From a virus: a stretch of 64,000 bases of DNA. The stretch spans positions 124,001-188,000 of the IMG/VR virus record IMGVR_UViG_3300035703_000010; one strand, 5' to 3'. Made by a program: the position numbers and the translations under genes. How positions within the stretch are numbered: position 1 is the stretch's first letter; each line of letters begins with the position of its first letter. Positions 18,003 through 26,250 of the stretch are shown here, in pieces. The notes under the pieces were generated by a model. It worked only from the letters and a program-made list of their open reading frames with translations. It ran no database searches and had not been told where the DNA came from.

Positions 18003-18578
18003 ATGAAATTAACAAAAGCTTATTTGCAACAAATTATTCGCGAAGAATACGTAAAAGTTTTGTTTGAATCAAACGGTCAAACGATTTCTGATGAAAAAGC
18101 GAGATTGATTGCCGAAAACCTTGAAGAAGGTCTTTTTGGAGATCTTGTTAAAACTTTTAAAGCAGGAAAAGAAGCTTTCGGTTCTGCGCGTAAAGAATCT
18201 TTAGCTTCATCTGCCGCTGCTGCAATGGATTCAATTGCATCAAAACTTGATAAGTCCATGAAAGACCTTTTCTCTTCGACAGCTAGAGAGTTACAATCTA
18301 AAGCTAATCTTAGCATGGAAGATGCAGCAGAAAAAGCACAATCATTAATGACAATTTCTGCATCAAAACTTGTTCCAAGTCTTGAGCCTGTTGCTCAAAA
18401 AATGGAAAGAGATATAGAATTAGATTTCACAGATCCAGATACATACGCATGGCTTCAAACGGGAGAAAGACCTTCTGGCGAGTATCCTGCTGCGAAAAAA
18501 CAGAAAAAAATGATCGGCCGTCCTGTCCCACGGGTTAGAACAGGGTCTGGCCAGATGCGTGGCGCTAGCGGATTCTGA
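18003..18578 (+). CDS. Tagged protein, candidate internal head protein, paralogue of preceding gene
   Basis: A 191-residue protein with leader YLQQIIREEYVKVL and, at 40-45, LEEGLF in the same place as LINEGLW in the preceding protein. Residues 45-140 are helical and Ala/Ser/Lys-rich. The C-terminal 40 residues are basic (KKQKKMIGRPVPRVR) and end in a Gly/Ser-rich tail. The two adjacent genes look like diverged duplicates. A terminator follows. Confidence 0.62.
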   Translation: MKLTKAYLQQIIREEYVKVLFESNGQTISDEKARLIAENLEEGLFGDLVKTFKAGKEAFGSARKESLASSAAAAMDSIASKLDKSMKDLFSSTARELQSKANLSMEDAAEKAQSLMTISASKLVPSLEPVAQKMERDIELDFTDPDTYAWLQTGERPSGEYPAAKKQKKMIGRPVPRVRTGSGQMRGASGF

Positions 18579-18600
18579 TAGGCATTAGATTAATAGTTTA

Positions 18601-18635
18601 AATCGTGTCATTTATACAAATGACACGATTTTTTT
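18601..18635 (+). terminator. Rho-independent terminator after the tagged gene pair
   Basis: AATCGTGTCATTT (18601-18613) pairs perfectly with AAATGACACGATT (18618-18630), a 13-bp stem with a 4-base loop, followed by a T run. Confidence 0.9.
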
Positions 18636-18647
18636 ATTATTATTTAA

Positions 18648-19085
18648 ATGTCTCCTGACCTTGATAAAGTTCTTTGTGAAAAATACCCAAAGATATTTAA
18701 GAACAGAAACGGTTCTATCATGGAAACATGTATGTCATGGGGATTTGAATGTGAAGATGGATGGTTTGACATCATCGATATTTTATGTCATGAGATTCAG
18801 CATCATGTAGATTGGAAATCAAAGGATCTTTCTGAAGAAGAAAGAGAATCATTCCAGGTCGTCGCTGATCAAGTAAAAGAAAAGTACGGTACACTTAGGT
18901 TTTATTACTACGGTGGAGATGAAGTTATTGAAGGAATGGTATCAATGGCTGAGTCAATGTCACATAGGACTTGTGAACATTGTGGCTGCCCAGGAGATCA
19001 TAGGCCTGGCGGGTACATTAAAACCTTGTGCGATTCTTGCGATGACGAATGGAAAACATCAAGAGGAGTTATTCGGTGCAAATAG
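18648..19085 (+). CDS. Conserved phage protein with C-terminal zinc ribbon
   Basis: A 145-residue protein. The first part has CEKYPKIF and GDGW-like segments (EDGWFDIIDILCHEIQHH). The C-terminal part has the metal-binding pattern TCEHCGCPGDHRPGGYIKTLCDSC (two CxxC-type pairs). I recognise the arrangement as common in phages and environmental sequences but know no function. It contains HEIQHH, which resembles HExxH, but context does not establish a protease. Confidence 0.6.
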   Translation: MSPDLDKVLCEKYPKIFKNRNGSIMETCMSWGFECEDGWFDIIDILCHEIQHHVDWKSKDLSEEERESFQVVADQVKEKYGTLRFYYYGGDEVIEGMVSMAESMSHRTCEHCGCPGDHRPGGYIKTLCDSCDDEWKTSRGVIRCK

Positions 19086-19909
19086 GATGGGCAACTGACA
19101 TTCACCTAGACATGGCAGGTGATGTTTTAGGAAAAGTAAAAATGTTATCTTCACAATTAAAAAATTGTGAAGCTTTATTGATAACAGGAGATATATCAGT
19201 TTCAGAGATGTTGGTTCCTCATCTTTCTATGCTGGAGACAGTTATAGAAAAACCGATATATTTTGTTTTAGGAAATCATGATTATTATGGATCAAATATA
19301 GGAATCGTTAGAAGAAAAGTTACGAACATGTGTAATTCTTCTTCATTCCTAAGATACATGTCCAGCGTTCCTTTTATTAAAATTGACGAAGGGAAATACA
19401 TTATAGGTCATGATGGGTGGTATGATACGCAAAACGGTAATCCGTACAGTGATACATTGTTAATGAATGACTGGATAAGAATTGGAGATTTTAATTCTTC
19501 TATTCGAGCTTCCTATGATGGAAGAGCAATAAACAAAAATGTAATCGTTGGAATATCAAAACAGCTTGCTCAACAATCCGTAAATCATGTTGCTAACGCA
19601 ATTAAAGCAGTGATAAAAAGCAGCGAGCACATTGTTGTGATGACGCATGTCCCTCCGTTTAAAGAATCATTTAATGCTTCAGAAAAATATTCTGGTATAC
19701 CATCGACTGACATTTTACCATGGTACACTTCAAAAGTCATGGGTGATATGTTGCTGAATGCTGCGAAAACATATCCTCACGTTAAGTTTACAGTATTATC
19801 TGGACATGTCCATAGTCATTATGATGATGATTTGCTCAATAACTTAAATGTGAAAGTTGGAAGAGCAATTTATGGAAATCCGCAGCTAGCAACTTCGATA
19901 TCTGTTTAA
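19076..19909 (+). CDS. Calcineurin-like metallophosphoesterase
   Basis: About 277 residues. The binuclear metallophosphoesterase motifs occur in order: TDIHLD, LLITGDIS, VLGNHDYYG, VMTHVPP and LSGHVHSH. The GTG at 19076 is preferred because GAGGAG (19063-19068) precedes it by 7 bases; an upstream ATG at 19049 would overlap the previous gene further. The substrate may be a cyclic nucleotide, a nucleic acid end or a phosphoprotein; sequence does not decide. Confidence 0.85.
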   Translation: MQIGWATDIHLDMAGDVLGKVKMLSSQLKNCEALLITGDISVSEMLVPHLSMLETVIEKPIYFVLGNHDYYGSNIGIVRRKVTNMCNSSSFLRYMSSVPFIKIDEGKYIIGHDGWYDTQNGNPYSDTLLMNDWIRIGDFNSSIRASYDGRAINKNVIVGISKQLAQQSVNHVANAIKAVIKSSEHIVVMTHVPPFKESFNASEKYSGIPSTDILPWYTSKVMGDMLLNAAKTYPHVKFTVLSGHVHSHYDDDLLNNLNVKVGRAIYGNPQLATSISV

Positions 19910-19925
19910 TTATATAAGGGCGGTT

Positions 19926-20456
19926 ATGAAGAGATCGCTACTACTAAACTCAAACGGCGAACCACTACAGTTCATTAGTGAAGTAAGGGCAATTAAGCTT
20001 GTACTTAGCGGAAGAGCAGATCCGCAAACCGGATCTACTGGTGAACCTTCTTACTGGGATGATGAATACAATACGTGTTCAAGCGCTTTTAAGCTTCCAG
20101 CTGTTTTACGATTGAAGAATTACATTGTTCGCAAAATTGATAGAAAACCTCCACGATTTCAAAAGCGAGTATTGTTTAATAGAGATTCTTGGTGCTGTCA
20201 ATATTGTGGTATAGAATTAAGTTATTCTTCTATTACGGTCGACCATGTATTACCAATTTGTAAGGGAGGCCCAACAACTTGGAATAATTGTGTTGCGGCT
20301 TGCAAGATTTGCAATCGTAAAAAAGGTGGAAAAACATTAGAAGAATCAGGAATGAAATTAAAAAAGAGACCAACAGAACCATCGCCACTTCATTTTTGGG
20401 ATATATCTAAGTCTACTGCATGGCATGATGATTGGTCTATTTTCGTGAATGTTTAA
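19926..20456 (+). CDS. HNH endonuclease-family protein
   Basis: A 176-residue protein. An N-terminal region of about 75 residues precedes a zinc-ribbon HNH domain: CCQYCG, SSITVDHVLPICKGGPTTWNN and ACKICNRKK with two CxxC pairs. This arrangement (a leading LLLNSNGEPL segment, then HNH) occurs in bacterial and phage HNH nucleases. It may cut DNA at specific sites, act in packaging, or be a free-standing homing nuclease; it is not inside another gene. Confidence 0.85.
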   Translation: MKRSLLLNSNGEPLQFISEVRAIKLVLSGRADPQTGSTGEPSYWDDEYNTCSSAFKLPAVLRLKNYIVRKIDRKPPRFQKRVLFNRDSWCCQYCGIELSYSSITVDHVLPICKGGPTTWNNCVAACKICNRKKGGKTLEESGMKLKKRPTEPSPLHFWDISKSTAWHDDWSIFVNV

Positions 20457-20516
20457 TTACTGACATTTACATAAACTGCGATTGAAGTGAATAGTTATGC
20501 TAGGAGTTTTTTACAC

Positions 20517-21569
20517 ATGCGTTTGAAGTTATCTGACTTACAGAAAGTTGTCAAAGAAACGTTGCAAGAAAAAAAGCAATCTGAAGAATTTTGTAATGAG
20601 ATAAAAAAAGCTTTTGGTCCTTCTGTAGTTCTAAAAGATGATTTACAATCTTTAGCAGAAGCAGCAAATGAGCGTTTAGATGTAATCGAATACATGGGAA
20701 GAGAGTCAGTTAACTTCTCAAGAAAAGTCGCATTAGCAATGTCTTCTCATGAATCAGCTGAAGTCAGAAAACTCGCTGCAAGGTTGCTACCTGAAAACGC
20801 TTCTACAATCTTATTATTCGATCCGAAACCAAATGTTCGTTTAGCTGCAGCAAAAAAAGCAAAAGTTGAAGTATTAGAAGAAGCTGTAAAGAAATTTCCG
20901 AAAGACGTAGCATTAAAAGATTTATTTGAAGAAAAGAAAAAAGAAAAAGCATCTGCAATCGAAGCATCTGCTAGCCATAAAGATGAAGATATGCTTAGCG
21001 ATGAATGGTATGAAGGAGTAGCAAGAAAATTAATTCAAGATTATGCAAGAACCCTAGATACAACATGGCAAGGTTCTGCAGTAAAACAATTTTGTTCTTC
21101 AGTTAGAGCAACGACAAGACTCCCAGTAGATCCATCAAAGTTAATGGAAAAAATGTCAGAACTTCTTAAAAATCATGATGAAGCAAGACAAGAGTATTTA
21201 GAAATTAACGAAAGCGTAGAATTTCCAGGTTCTGAGTCTTATGATCCTGTTGACGACATGATGTGTGAAAATCTCTCTTCACAAAAATTTATCGATCGTT
21301 GCAACGAAGTTTTAAACATCAAATATTCTCAACTACCTCCTTCTATAATGAAATTTAAAATTCAAGAAGGATATACGATTAAAAAAATCCCAGTTTCGTG
21401 TACGTTGCCTCACGGCGGAGCTCCCAGACGGATAGATGAAATTGCTTTAGATACGTACGTAAAAAGCTGGAATGATAAGCAACGTTTAAATGGTGAACCA
21501 TTCGAAATTAAGTGGTCTTCTCACCCAGACGCAATAAATAAGATTACATTCAAGGTGGAATTAAAGTGA
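20517..21569 (+). CDS. Tagged protein with HEAT-like helical N-terminal half
   Basis: A 350-residue protein. The ATG at 20517 follows AGGAG (20502-20506) and gives the leader LKLSDLQKVVKETLQE, another copy of the shared motif. Residues about 40-150 contain repeats of the form VRKLAARLLPENASTILLFD and VRLAAAKKAKVEV, which look like HEAT or ARM-type alpha repeats. The C-terminal half is unassigned. No enzymatic motif seen. Confidence 0.62.
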   Translation: MRLKLSDLQKVVKETLQEKKQSEEFCNEIKKAFGPSVVLKDDLQSLAEAANERLDVIEYMGRESVNFSRKVALAMSSHESAEVRKLAARLLPENASTILLFDPKPNVRLAAAKKAKVEVLEEAVKKFPKDVALKDLFEEKKKEKASAIEASASHKDEDMLSDEWYEGVARKLIQDYARTLDTTWQGSAVKQFCSSVRATTRLPVDPSKLMEKMSELLKNHDEARQEYLEINESVEFPGSESYDPVDDMMCENLSSQKFIDRCNEVLNIKYSQLPPSIMKFKIQEGYTIKKIPVSCTLPHGGAPRRIDEIALDTYVKSWNDKQRLNGEPFEIKWSSHPDAINKITFKVELK

Positions 21570-22129
21570 TGAAAAAGAAAAAGCTTTCTGAGTCTATGGA
21601 AATGATGCTTACTGTTGAACCAAACTTAATGGTGATGACTGACAATATGATTGCTGAATGGGGCGGAACTCCTTATGCGGCTCTTTCAGTTTTGTTAGTT
21701 CATCTTAAGTACCTTTACTCTCTTCACCAAAATCATCATTGGACAGCAATGGGAGATCCTTACTATGGTGATCATCTTTTATTTCAACGCCTTTACGATG
21801 GAATTTTAAAAGAAGTCGATTCAGTTGCCGAAAAAGCAATTGGCCTTGGATGCACAGGAAATGTTGATCTTCAATTAGTTAATTCTCAAGTTCTTAAGTT
21901 AATCTGCGGACAAGGTTCTGCTAGCATGATTCCTCAATCATCTGATTTAGCTAAAAAATCTTTGATTGCTGAAATGAACTTTATTAAAGTAATTGATCAT
22001 GTTATTTCATCACTAGAAGAGTGTGGTCTTTTAACTTCAGGACTTTCAAATATGCTTGAAGGCATTGCAGACGTTCATGAAGGCCATGTATACTTACTGA
22101 AGCAAAGAATCTCTAAGCCTTTAGTTTGA
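21569..22129 (+). CDS. Dps/ferritin-like protein
   Basis: About 186 residues. The Dps four-helix signature is visible: NHHWTAMGDPYYGDHLLFQRLYDGILKEVD (discontinuous here) with two His 12 residues apart, then Asp and Glu at the positions of E. coli Dps D78 and E82; the position of D67 appears to be Gln. Dps proteins bind iron, oxidise it with peroxide and protect DNA. The start overlaps the previous stop. A phage Dps could protect packaged or intracellular DNA; the changed ligand could alter ferroxidase activity. Confidence 0.75.
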   Translation: MKKKKLSESMEMMLTVEPNLMVMTDNMIAEWGGTPYAALSVLLVHLKYLYSLHQNHHWTAMGDPYYGDHLLFQRLYDGILKEVDSVAEKAIGLGCTGNVDLQLVNSQVLKLICGQGSASMIPQSSDLAKKSLIAEMNFIKVIDHVISSLEECGLLTSGLSNMLEGIADVHEGHVYLLKQRISKPLV

Positions 22130-22139
22130 GGAATTTATC

Positions 22140-22373
22140 ATGGATCCAATGTTAGCAACAATCATGTACTTCGCAGGAAATTTTATCCCTCAAGGATGGA
22201 TGCCTTGCGACGGTTCTACGTTACAGGCGCAACAAAACGTAGCCTTATTTTCTTTGCTTGGAAACAGATTTGGCGGTGATGGTATCCACACTTTCTGCCT
22301 TCCAAAGATTCCTGATCTAAATGGACTTAAGGCAATAATCTGCGTTGAGGGTATCTATCCTGCAAGACCATAA
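22140..22373 (+). CDS. Tail collar domain protein (short, Mdp-like)
   Basis: A 77-residue protein matching the phage tail collar domain: TIMYFAGNFIPQGWMPCDG, NVALFSLLGNRFGGDG, then TFCLPKIPDL. Such domains are found in short tail fibres and in microcystin-dependent-protein-like proteins. It is much shorter than usual collar proteins, being a single domain with a hydrophobic end. Confidence 0.8.
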   Translation: MDPMLATIMYFAGNFIPQGWMPCDGSTLQAQQNVALFSLLGNRFGGDGIHTFCLPKIPDLNGLKAIICVEGIYPARP

Positions 22374-22383
22374 GGAAAACAAC

Positions 22384-22644
22384 ATGAAAATTACAGCAAC
22401 TCAACTTCGCAAAATTATCAAAGAAGAAGTAAAAAACGCAACTATCCTTGCAGAAGCTTCATCTGACTCTTACATGAAAGTTCAAGATACAGAAAATGGA
22501 AAGCAATATTCTGTTTTTGTTCAAGAAGGAACGACTCCTTATTCTGTTTCAATTTCTTTCGGAAATTCTTTCTCTATTAATCTAAACGTTGAAGATGCAC
22601 AGGCTCTGTGCGATGCAATCTCTAAAGCGTCAATGGAAATTTGA
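22384..22644 (+). CDS. Small tagged protein
   Basis: An 86-residue protein. MKITATQLRKIIKEEVKNA is a textbook copy of the shared leader. After a short linker the C-terminal part (KQYSVFVQEG, PYSVSISFGNSFSINL) forms alternating hydrophobic beta strands, so this looks like leader plus a small beta domain. Function unknown. Confidence 0.65.
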   Translation: MKITATQLRKIIKEEVKNATILAEASSDSYMKVQDTENGKQYSVFVQEGTTPYSVSISFGNSFSINLNVEDAQALCDAISKASMEI

Positions 22645-22667
22645 TACAATTTTATAAAGAGAACAAT

Positions 22668-23204
22668 ATGAAAATCACACCAGCAAAACTTCGTCAAATT
22701 ATCAAAGAAGAACTTTCACGCGCTCTGAAAGAAGATGAATCGTGCCCCAAAGACACAATGAATGAAGCAATGTCAAGAATTACACCTGACGAAGTTGAAG
22801 CTTGGAAGAGCGGAGACTGGGGTTATGTTTCTGGTGATGAACCGCATCATGTGGATACGGGCAGTGAAGATCCTAACCGCTTCCTACATGGTAAGGATGG
22901 TCATGATGATGAAGGTGCAATGGTTAAGTCTCGTCTTCATTCAATGAAAGATATGTCTAAAGACATTTGTGATGTCGTTCAACCTGAGGATCAACTTCCT
23001 GGTTGGGTTCAAGATCATATCTCTGTGGCTCATGAGAACCTTCAACAAGTTCATGGTTACCTTATGGGTAAGCAACATTCAATGGAACATGGCGTGATGG
23101 AATCAAAGAAGAATCTTACAGAAGCTCATAACAGAGTTACTCGTGAAGAGATGGATGCTTGGATGCGTGGCGATTGGGGATTTGTTTCAGAAGAAAATGA
23201 ATGA
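22668..23204 (+). CDS. Tagged protein with internal repeat
   Basis: A 178-residue protein with leader KLRQIIKEELSRAL. It contains two copies of an about 19-residue unit, R(I/V)T..E...AW..GDWG(Y/F)VS, at residues 37-55 and 156-174, flanking a His/Asp-rich middle. The architecture suggests two identical binding modules at both ends of a spacer. Function unknown. Confidence 0.62.
   Translation: MKITPAKLRQIIKEELSRALKEDESCPKDTMNEAMSRITPDEVEAWKSGDWGYVSGDEPHHVDTGSEDPNRFLHGKDGHDDEGAMVKSRLHSMKDMSKDICDVVQPEDQLPGWVQDHISVAHENLQQVHGYLMGKQHSMEHGVMESKKNLTEAHNRVTREEMDAWMRGDWGFVSEENE
22776..22832 (+). repeat. Coding repeat copy 1 (GDWG unit)
   Basis: Encodes the first of two related 19-residue units; 11 of 19 residues are identical with the copy at 23133-23189. 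Confidence 0.7.
23133..23189 (+). repeat. Coding repeat copy 2 (GDWG unit)
   Basis: Encodes the second GDWG unit, at the C-terminus of the same protein. Confidence 0.7.
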
Positions 23205-23240
23205 TACAAAGATAAGTTAATAGTATATCATTTATTAGAT

Positions 23241-24317
23241 ATGCAAAGAACTTTATGCTTTGATGATGTACTATTAGTCCCTCAATACTCTGAAATTGAA
23301 TCAAGAAAAAATGTTGATTTATCAGTTTCAGGGTTTGACGTTTCTGAAGCACAACTGACTACTTCTCATCCTGTTTTAAAGTGTCCAATTGTTGGATCTC
23401 CGATGGATACAGTTATCAGTCCTGCTGCAGCTGCAATTCTAGAAGACTTTGGAGGCTTTGGAGTTCTTCATCGGTACTGTACGATTCAGGAATCAGTTAA
23501 AATGTTTTTAGAAACTGTCAGCAAATGCCCTGGCAGTCAAACGCCTAATATCATGGTTGCTGTTGGAGCAACTGGCGATTATCTTGAAAGGGCCACTGCA
23601 TTATACGAAGCAGGTTGTCGAGCTTTTTGTATCGATGTAGCGCATGGTCATCATTCTTCTGTAAAGAATGCATTATCAGAAATGCGTTTAAAGTTTGCAA
23701 ATGAAGTTCACATCATGACAGGAAACGTTGCAACCCTTGAAGCGTTTAACGATTTAGCTGATTGGGGGTCAGATTCAATCCGCGTTGGCGTCGGAGGAGG
23801 TTCGATGTGTTCGACAAGAATCAGAACCGGTCATGGCGTTCCGACGTTACAATCTATTATGGATTGTGCAAAATCTGATAGAGATGTTTTTATCGTTGCT
23901 GATGGAGGAATTCGCAATTCTGGCGATGCTGTTAAGGCTCTTGCTGCAGGTGCTGATATGATTATGCTTGGTTCAGTACTAGCAGGTCATGATGAATCTC
24001 CTGGAGAATTGATCGATTCGCACGGATTATCTTATCAAAACAAGCCATTAGGAATTAGCCTATTTAAAAAATTCAGAGGAATGGCGTCAAGAGAAGCTCA
24101 AATTCAATGGAGAGGAAGAGTTTCAGTCGTCGAAGGTGAATCAACAACAATACCTTACAAAGGATCATTATCAAACACAATAACTGATCTATTAGAAGGT
24201 ATTAGATCTGGTCTTTCTTATTCTGGAGCTAGAACCATTAGAGAACTAAGAACCAGCGCTAGATTCATCACAGTGACAGCACAAGGGGTCCGAGAAAACG
24301 GACCCCATGGTAAATGA
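23241..24317 (+). CDS. IMP dehydrogenase / GMP reductase family enzyme
   Basis: A 358-residue TIM-barrel enzyme. It has TLCFDDVLLVPQYSEI at the N-terminus, SPMDTVI, the catalytic loop GGGSMCSTRIRTGHGVP with the active Cys, VADGGIRNSGDAVKALAAGADMIMLGS, and GMASREAQ. There are no CBS domains, as in GMP reductase and some compact IMPDHs; the end (ELRTSARFITVTAQGV) is closer to IMPDH. It would act in guanine nucleotide supply. IMPDH genes are known split-intein sites in related phages, but this one is intact. Confidence 0.85.
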   Translation: MQRTLCFDDVLLVPQYSEIESRKNVDLSVSGFDVSEAQLTTSHPVLKCPIVGSPMDTVISPAAAAILEDFGGFGVLHRYCTIQESVKMFLETVSKCPGSQTPNIMVAVGATGDYLERATALYEAGCRAFCIDVAHGHHSSVKNALSEMRLKFANEVHIMTGNVATLEAFNDLADWGSDSIRVGVGGGSMCSTRIRTGHGVPTLQSIMDCAKSDRDVFIVADGGIRNSGDAVKALAAGADMIMLGSVLAGHDESPGELIDSHGLSYQNKPLGISLFKKFRGMASREAQIQWRGRVSVVEGESTTIPYKGSLSNTITDLLEGIRSGLSYSGARTIRELRTSARFITVTAQGVRENGPHGK

Positions 24318-24329
24318 ATCTAAATTATA

Positions 24330-24833
24330 TCATTTTTCTCGTGGCCATTTCCCTGTAGCTTTATGCATCATCCATGCTGCTGCAGCTGCAGGGTTTTCTG
24401 CCCATCCTGATACTTTCTCCATTTTCTTAGCGAAAGTATCAGCTCCTTTTAATATTTTCTTTGCCGTTTTTTTGCTTGGGCCTTTTTGCTTTTTCTTTTT
24501 TGCTTCAGTCATTGCGCAACCGCATGGTTGTTCGATTTGAGTAGCCATCATTCCACATGCTGGGCAAACTCCGCTCATGTCACAAACACATTGTGAAACG
24601 GGTAATCCACATCCTTCGCAACTCTGCTCTGATGGCATGCATCCGCACTTTCCGGCGACGGACATCATTCCGCATGTTGGACAAATGTCACCCATACTAT
24701 CTTCGTCTAAGTCTCTTGCTCCAATAGCTCCGACAACCTTTATTCCAGGAACATCTCCAATTTTTGTTCCCATCTTAGAGTCAATAGGGTCGCCAAACAT
24801 TTCTAATATTGTTTTTTCTACGTTCTTTTTCAT
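24330..24833 (-). CDS. Cys-rich (zinc-ribbon repeat) protein
   Basis: A 167-residue minus-strand protein starting at the ATG at 24833. Its middle has repeated Cys pairs: ICPTCGMM, KCGCM, SCEGCGLP, QCVCDM, VCPACGMM and PCGCAM, likely several zinc sites. A Lys-rich linker follows, then a C-terminal SGWAENPAAAAAWMMH segment. It converges with the IMPDH-like gene (13 bases between stops). Function unknown; nucleic-acid or protein binding is plausible. Confidence 0.6.
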   Translation of the reverse strand: MKKNVEKTILEMFGDPIDSKMGTKIGDVPGIKVVGAIGARDLDEDSMGDICPTCGMMSVAGKCGCMPSEQSCEGCGLPVSQCVCDMSGVCPACGMMATQIEQPCGCAMTEAKKKKQKGPSKKTAKKILKGADTFAKKMEKVSGWAENPAAAAAWMMHKATGKWPREK

Positions 24834-24867
24834 GAAATTAAATATTCTCAATACATAGATTATACAA

Positions 24868-25173
24868 ATGGAATCTGATATTGCTTCTATGAATATCCTT
24901 TTATATTTCACCGCGTTTGTTTTAGGATACATCGTAGGGCGTATAACTGGAAAGCCTGACATCAGCGATCATAGAATCGATGCAAAAGGATCATTTTTTA
25001 AACCTGAAATTAGACAAAGAAAGCAAGTTGAAATTGATGAGAAGAAATTTGTAACATCTGTTTCTACTGATTCTTTAGAACGAAAAGGTAAAGATTTAGG
25101 AACGCAAACTATCGTAGAAGATGATCTTGCAACATCTGCATCAAAATTGGCGATGTTAAAGAAAAACAAGTAG
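24868..25173 (+). CDS. Small membrane-anchored protein
   Basis: A 101-residue protein. Residues about 8-27 (MNILLYFTAFVLGYIVGRI) form one transmembrane helix; the rest is polar, Lys/Glu/Ser-rich and probably cytoplasmic or virion-internal. Function unknown. It precedes the actin-like ATPase gene by 25 bases and might anchor it, but that is only positional. Confidence 0.55.
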   Translation: MESDIASMNILLYFTAFVLGYIVGRITGKPDISDHRIDAKGSFFKPEIRQRKQVEIDEKKFVTSVSTDSLERKGKDLGTQTIVEDDLATSASKLAMLKKNK

Positions 25174-25175
25174 TA

Positions 25176-25182
25176 TATAATT
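25176..25182 (+). promoter_or_regulatory. Candidate -10 box TATAATT before actin-like gene
   Basis: TATAATT is located 23 bases before the ATG; TAGGAGA serves as the ribosome binding site. Confidence 0.3.
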
Positions 25183-25198
25183 CATCTAGGAGACAAAC

Positions 25199-26203
25199 AT
25201 GGCTAAAGGATTAGACGTCGGTACATCATTTATAGTTCTTGCTGAAGAAGGCGCAAAAGGAAAAGTTACATACAAAGATTTCCGCGATGCTTTTTATGTC
25301 ATCAAACCTACAACTCCAATTGCAACAAAGATGATTGAAAAGGGATTAGCAGGAAAAACTTTCGTTAAGGATGCCGATGGTTCTTTCATCATCCTTGGAA
25401 AAGACGCAATTGAGAAGGCAGTCGAGAGAAACGATTCAGCTAAGAGACCGATGTATAAAGGCGTAGTTTCTTCAAAAGAAAAAGATGCAAGAAGAATTTT
25501 GACTTATATCCTTAAAGAAGTATCAGGAACACCAGCAGAACCAGGAGAAAAATTAGTCTTCTGCGTACCAGCTCAACCTGTCGATCAAGAAGATGAGGAT
25601 TTTGACGTCGGATACCATGAAGACGTAATCGTAAAACTTCTTACAGAAGTTGGGTATTCAGCACGTGCAATAAATGAGGCCGAAGCTCTTTGTTATTCTG
25701 AACTAGAAAAGGATGATTATACTGGAGTGGCTCTATCATGGGGCGCGGGAATGGTTAACGTTTGCGTAATGCTCAATGGTGAACCTGTCGTTACTTTCTC
25801 TACAACGAAGTCTGGTGACTGGGTTGATCGCATGGCTGCAGTGGCTACTGGAGAACCTGATTCTATCGTTCAGGCAGAAAAGGAAAATGGAGATTTTACC
25901 GTAGGTCAGCCGAATGACAATCAAGTTCTTGCTGCGGTTGCTTCTTATTATGATCGTCTAATCGATTACACGACGAAGCAATTGGCATCATCCATGGAAG
26001 GACATAAGTCTATTCCAAAGTTCAAGGATCCGCTTCCAGTCGTCGTTGCTGGAGGAACCTCAAAAGCAAAAGGATTCGTCGATCTTTTTGCAAAGAAACT
26101 TAATGAGAATGGTTTTCCGCTTCCTGTCAAAGAAGTTCGTCATGCAGCTGATCCACTTCATGCTGTTGCTCGCGGTTGCCTAATCGCTGCGCAAATTATG
26201 TAA
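25199..26203 (+). CDS. Actin/Hsp70-superfamily ATPase (ParM/MreB-like)
   Basis: A 334-residue protein. It has the phosphate-1 motif GLDVGTSFIVLA, a connect-1-like EAEALCYSE, phosphate-2 ALSWGAGMVNVCVM, and the adenosine motif VVVAGGTSKAKGFVDLF, in the order expected for actin-fold ATPases. Size fits ParM/FtsA/MreB-type filament proteins better than DnaK. Phage actin-like proteins can organise DNA or replication sites; that role here is inference. An independent terminator follows. Confidence 0.75.
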   Translation: MAKGLDVGTSFIVLAEEGAKGKVTYKDFRDAFYVIKPTTPIATKMIEKGLAGKTFVKDADGSFIILGKDAIEKAVERNDSAKRPMYKGVVSSKEKDARRILTYILKEVSGTPAEPGEKLVFCVPAQPVDQEDEDFDVGYHEDVIVKLLTEVGYSARAINEAEALCYSELEKDDYTGVALSWGAGMVNVCVMLNGEPVVTFSTTKSGDWVDRMAAVATGEPDSIVQAEKENGDFTVGQPNDNQVLAAVASYYDRLIDYTTKQLASSMEGHKSIPKFKDPLPVVVAGGTSKAKGFVDLFAKKLNENGFPLPVKEVRHAADPLHAVARGCLIAAQIM

Positions 26204-26224
26204 GTTTATTGTCGAGTTGTTTGG

Positions 26225-26250
26225 AAAGGGCTCCGTGTGGAGCCCTTTTT
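26225..26250 (+). terminator. Rho-independent terminator after actin-like gene
   Basis: AAAGGGCTCC (26225-26234) pairs with GGAGCCCTTT (26239-26248), 4-base loop, T-tract to 26250. Confidence 0.9.

Noticed and set aside
18648-19085. Metalloprotease call from HEIQHH
   Set aside because: The motif resembles HExxH, but the rest of the protein fits an uncharacterised zinc-ribbon phage family and no third ligand is apparent.
16179-23230. Recurrent TGATACAA sequence (near 16181, 22642, 23202) as a promoter
   Set aside because: In two cases the TGA is the stop codon of the preceding gene and flanking bases differ, so recurrence may be chance.
24285-24306. Hairpin GGGGTCCG/CGGACCCC as a terminator
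   Set aside because: It is perfect and GC-rich, but it lies inside the last codons of the IMPDH-like gene and has no T-tract, so I did not list it as a terminator; it may still affect the convergent transcripts.
10525-24317. Inteins in the helicase, reductase and IMPDH-like genes
   Set aside because: These are known split-intein hosts, but here each reads through as one protein with uninterrupted conserved motifs.
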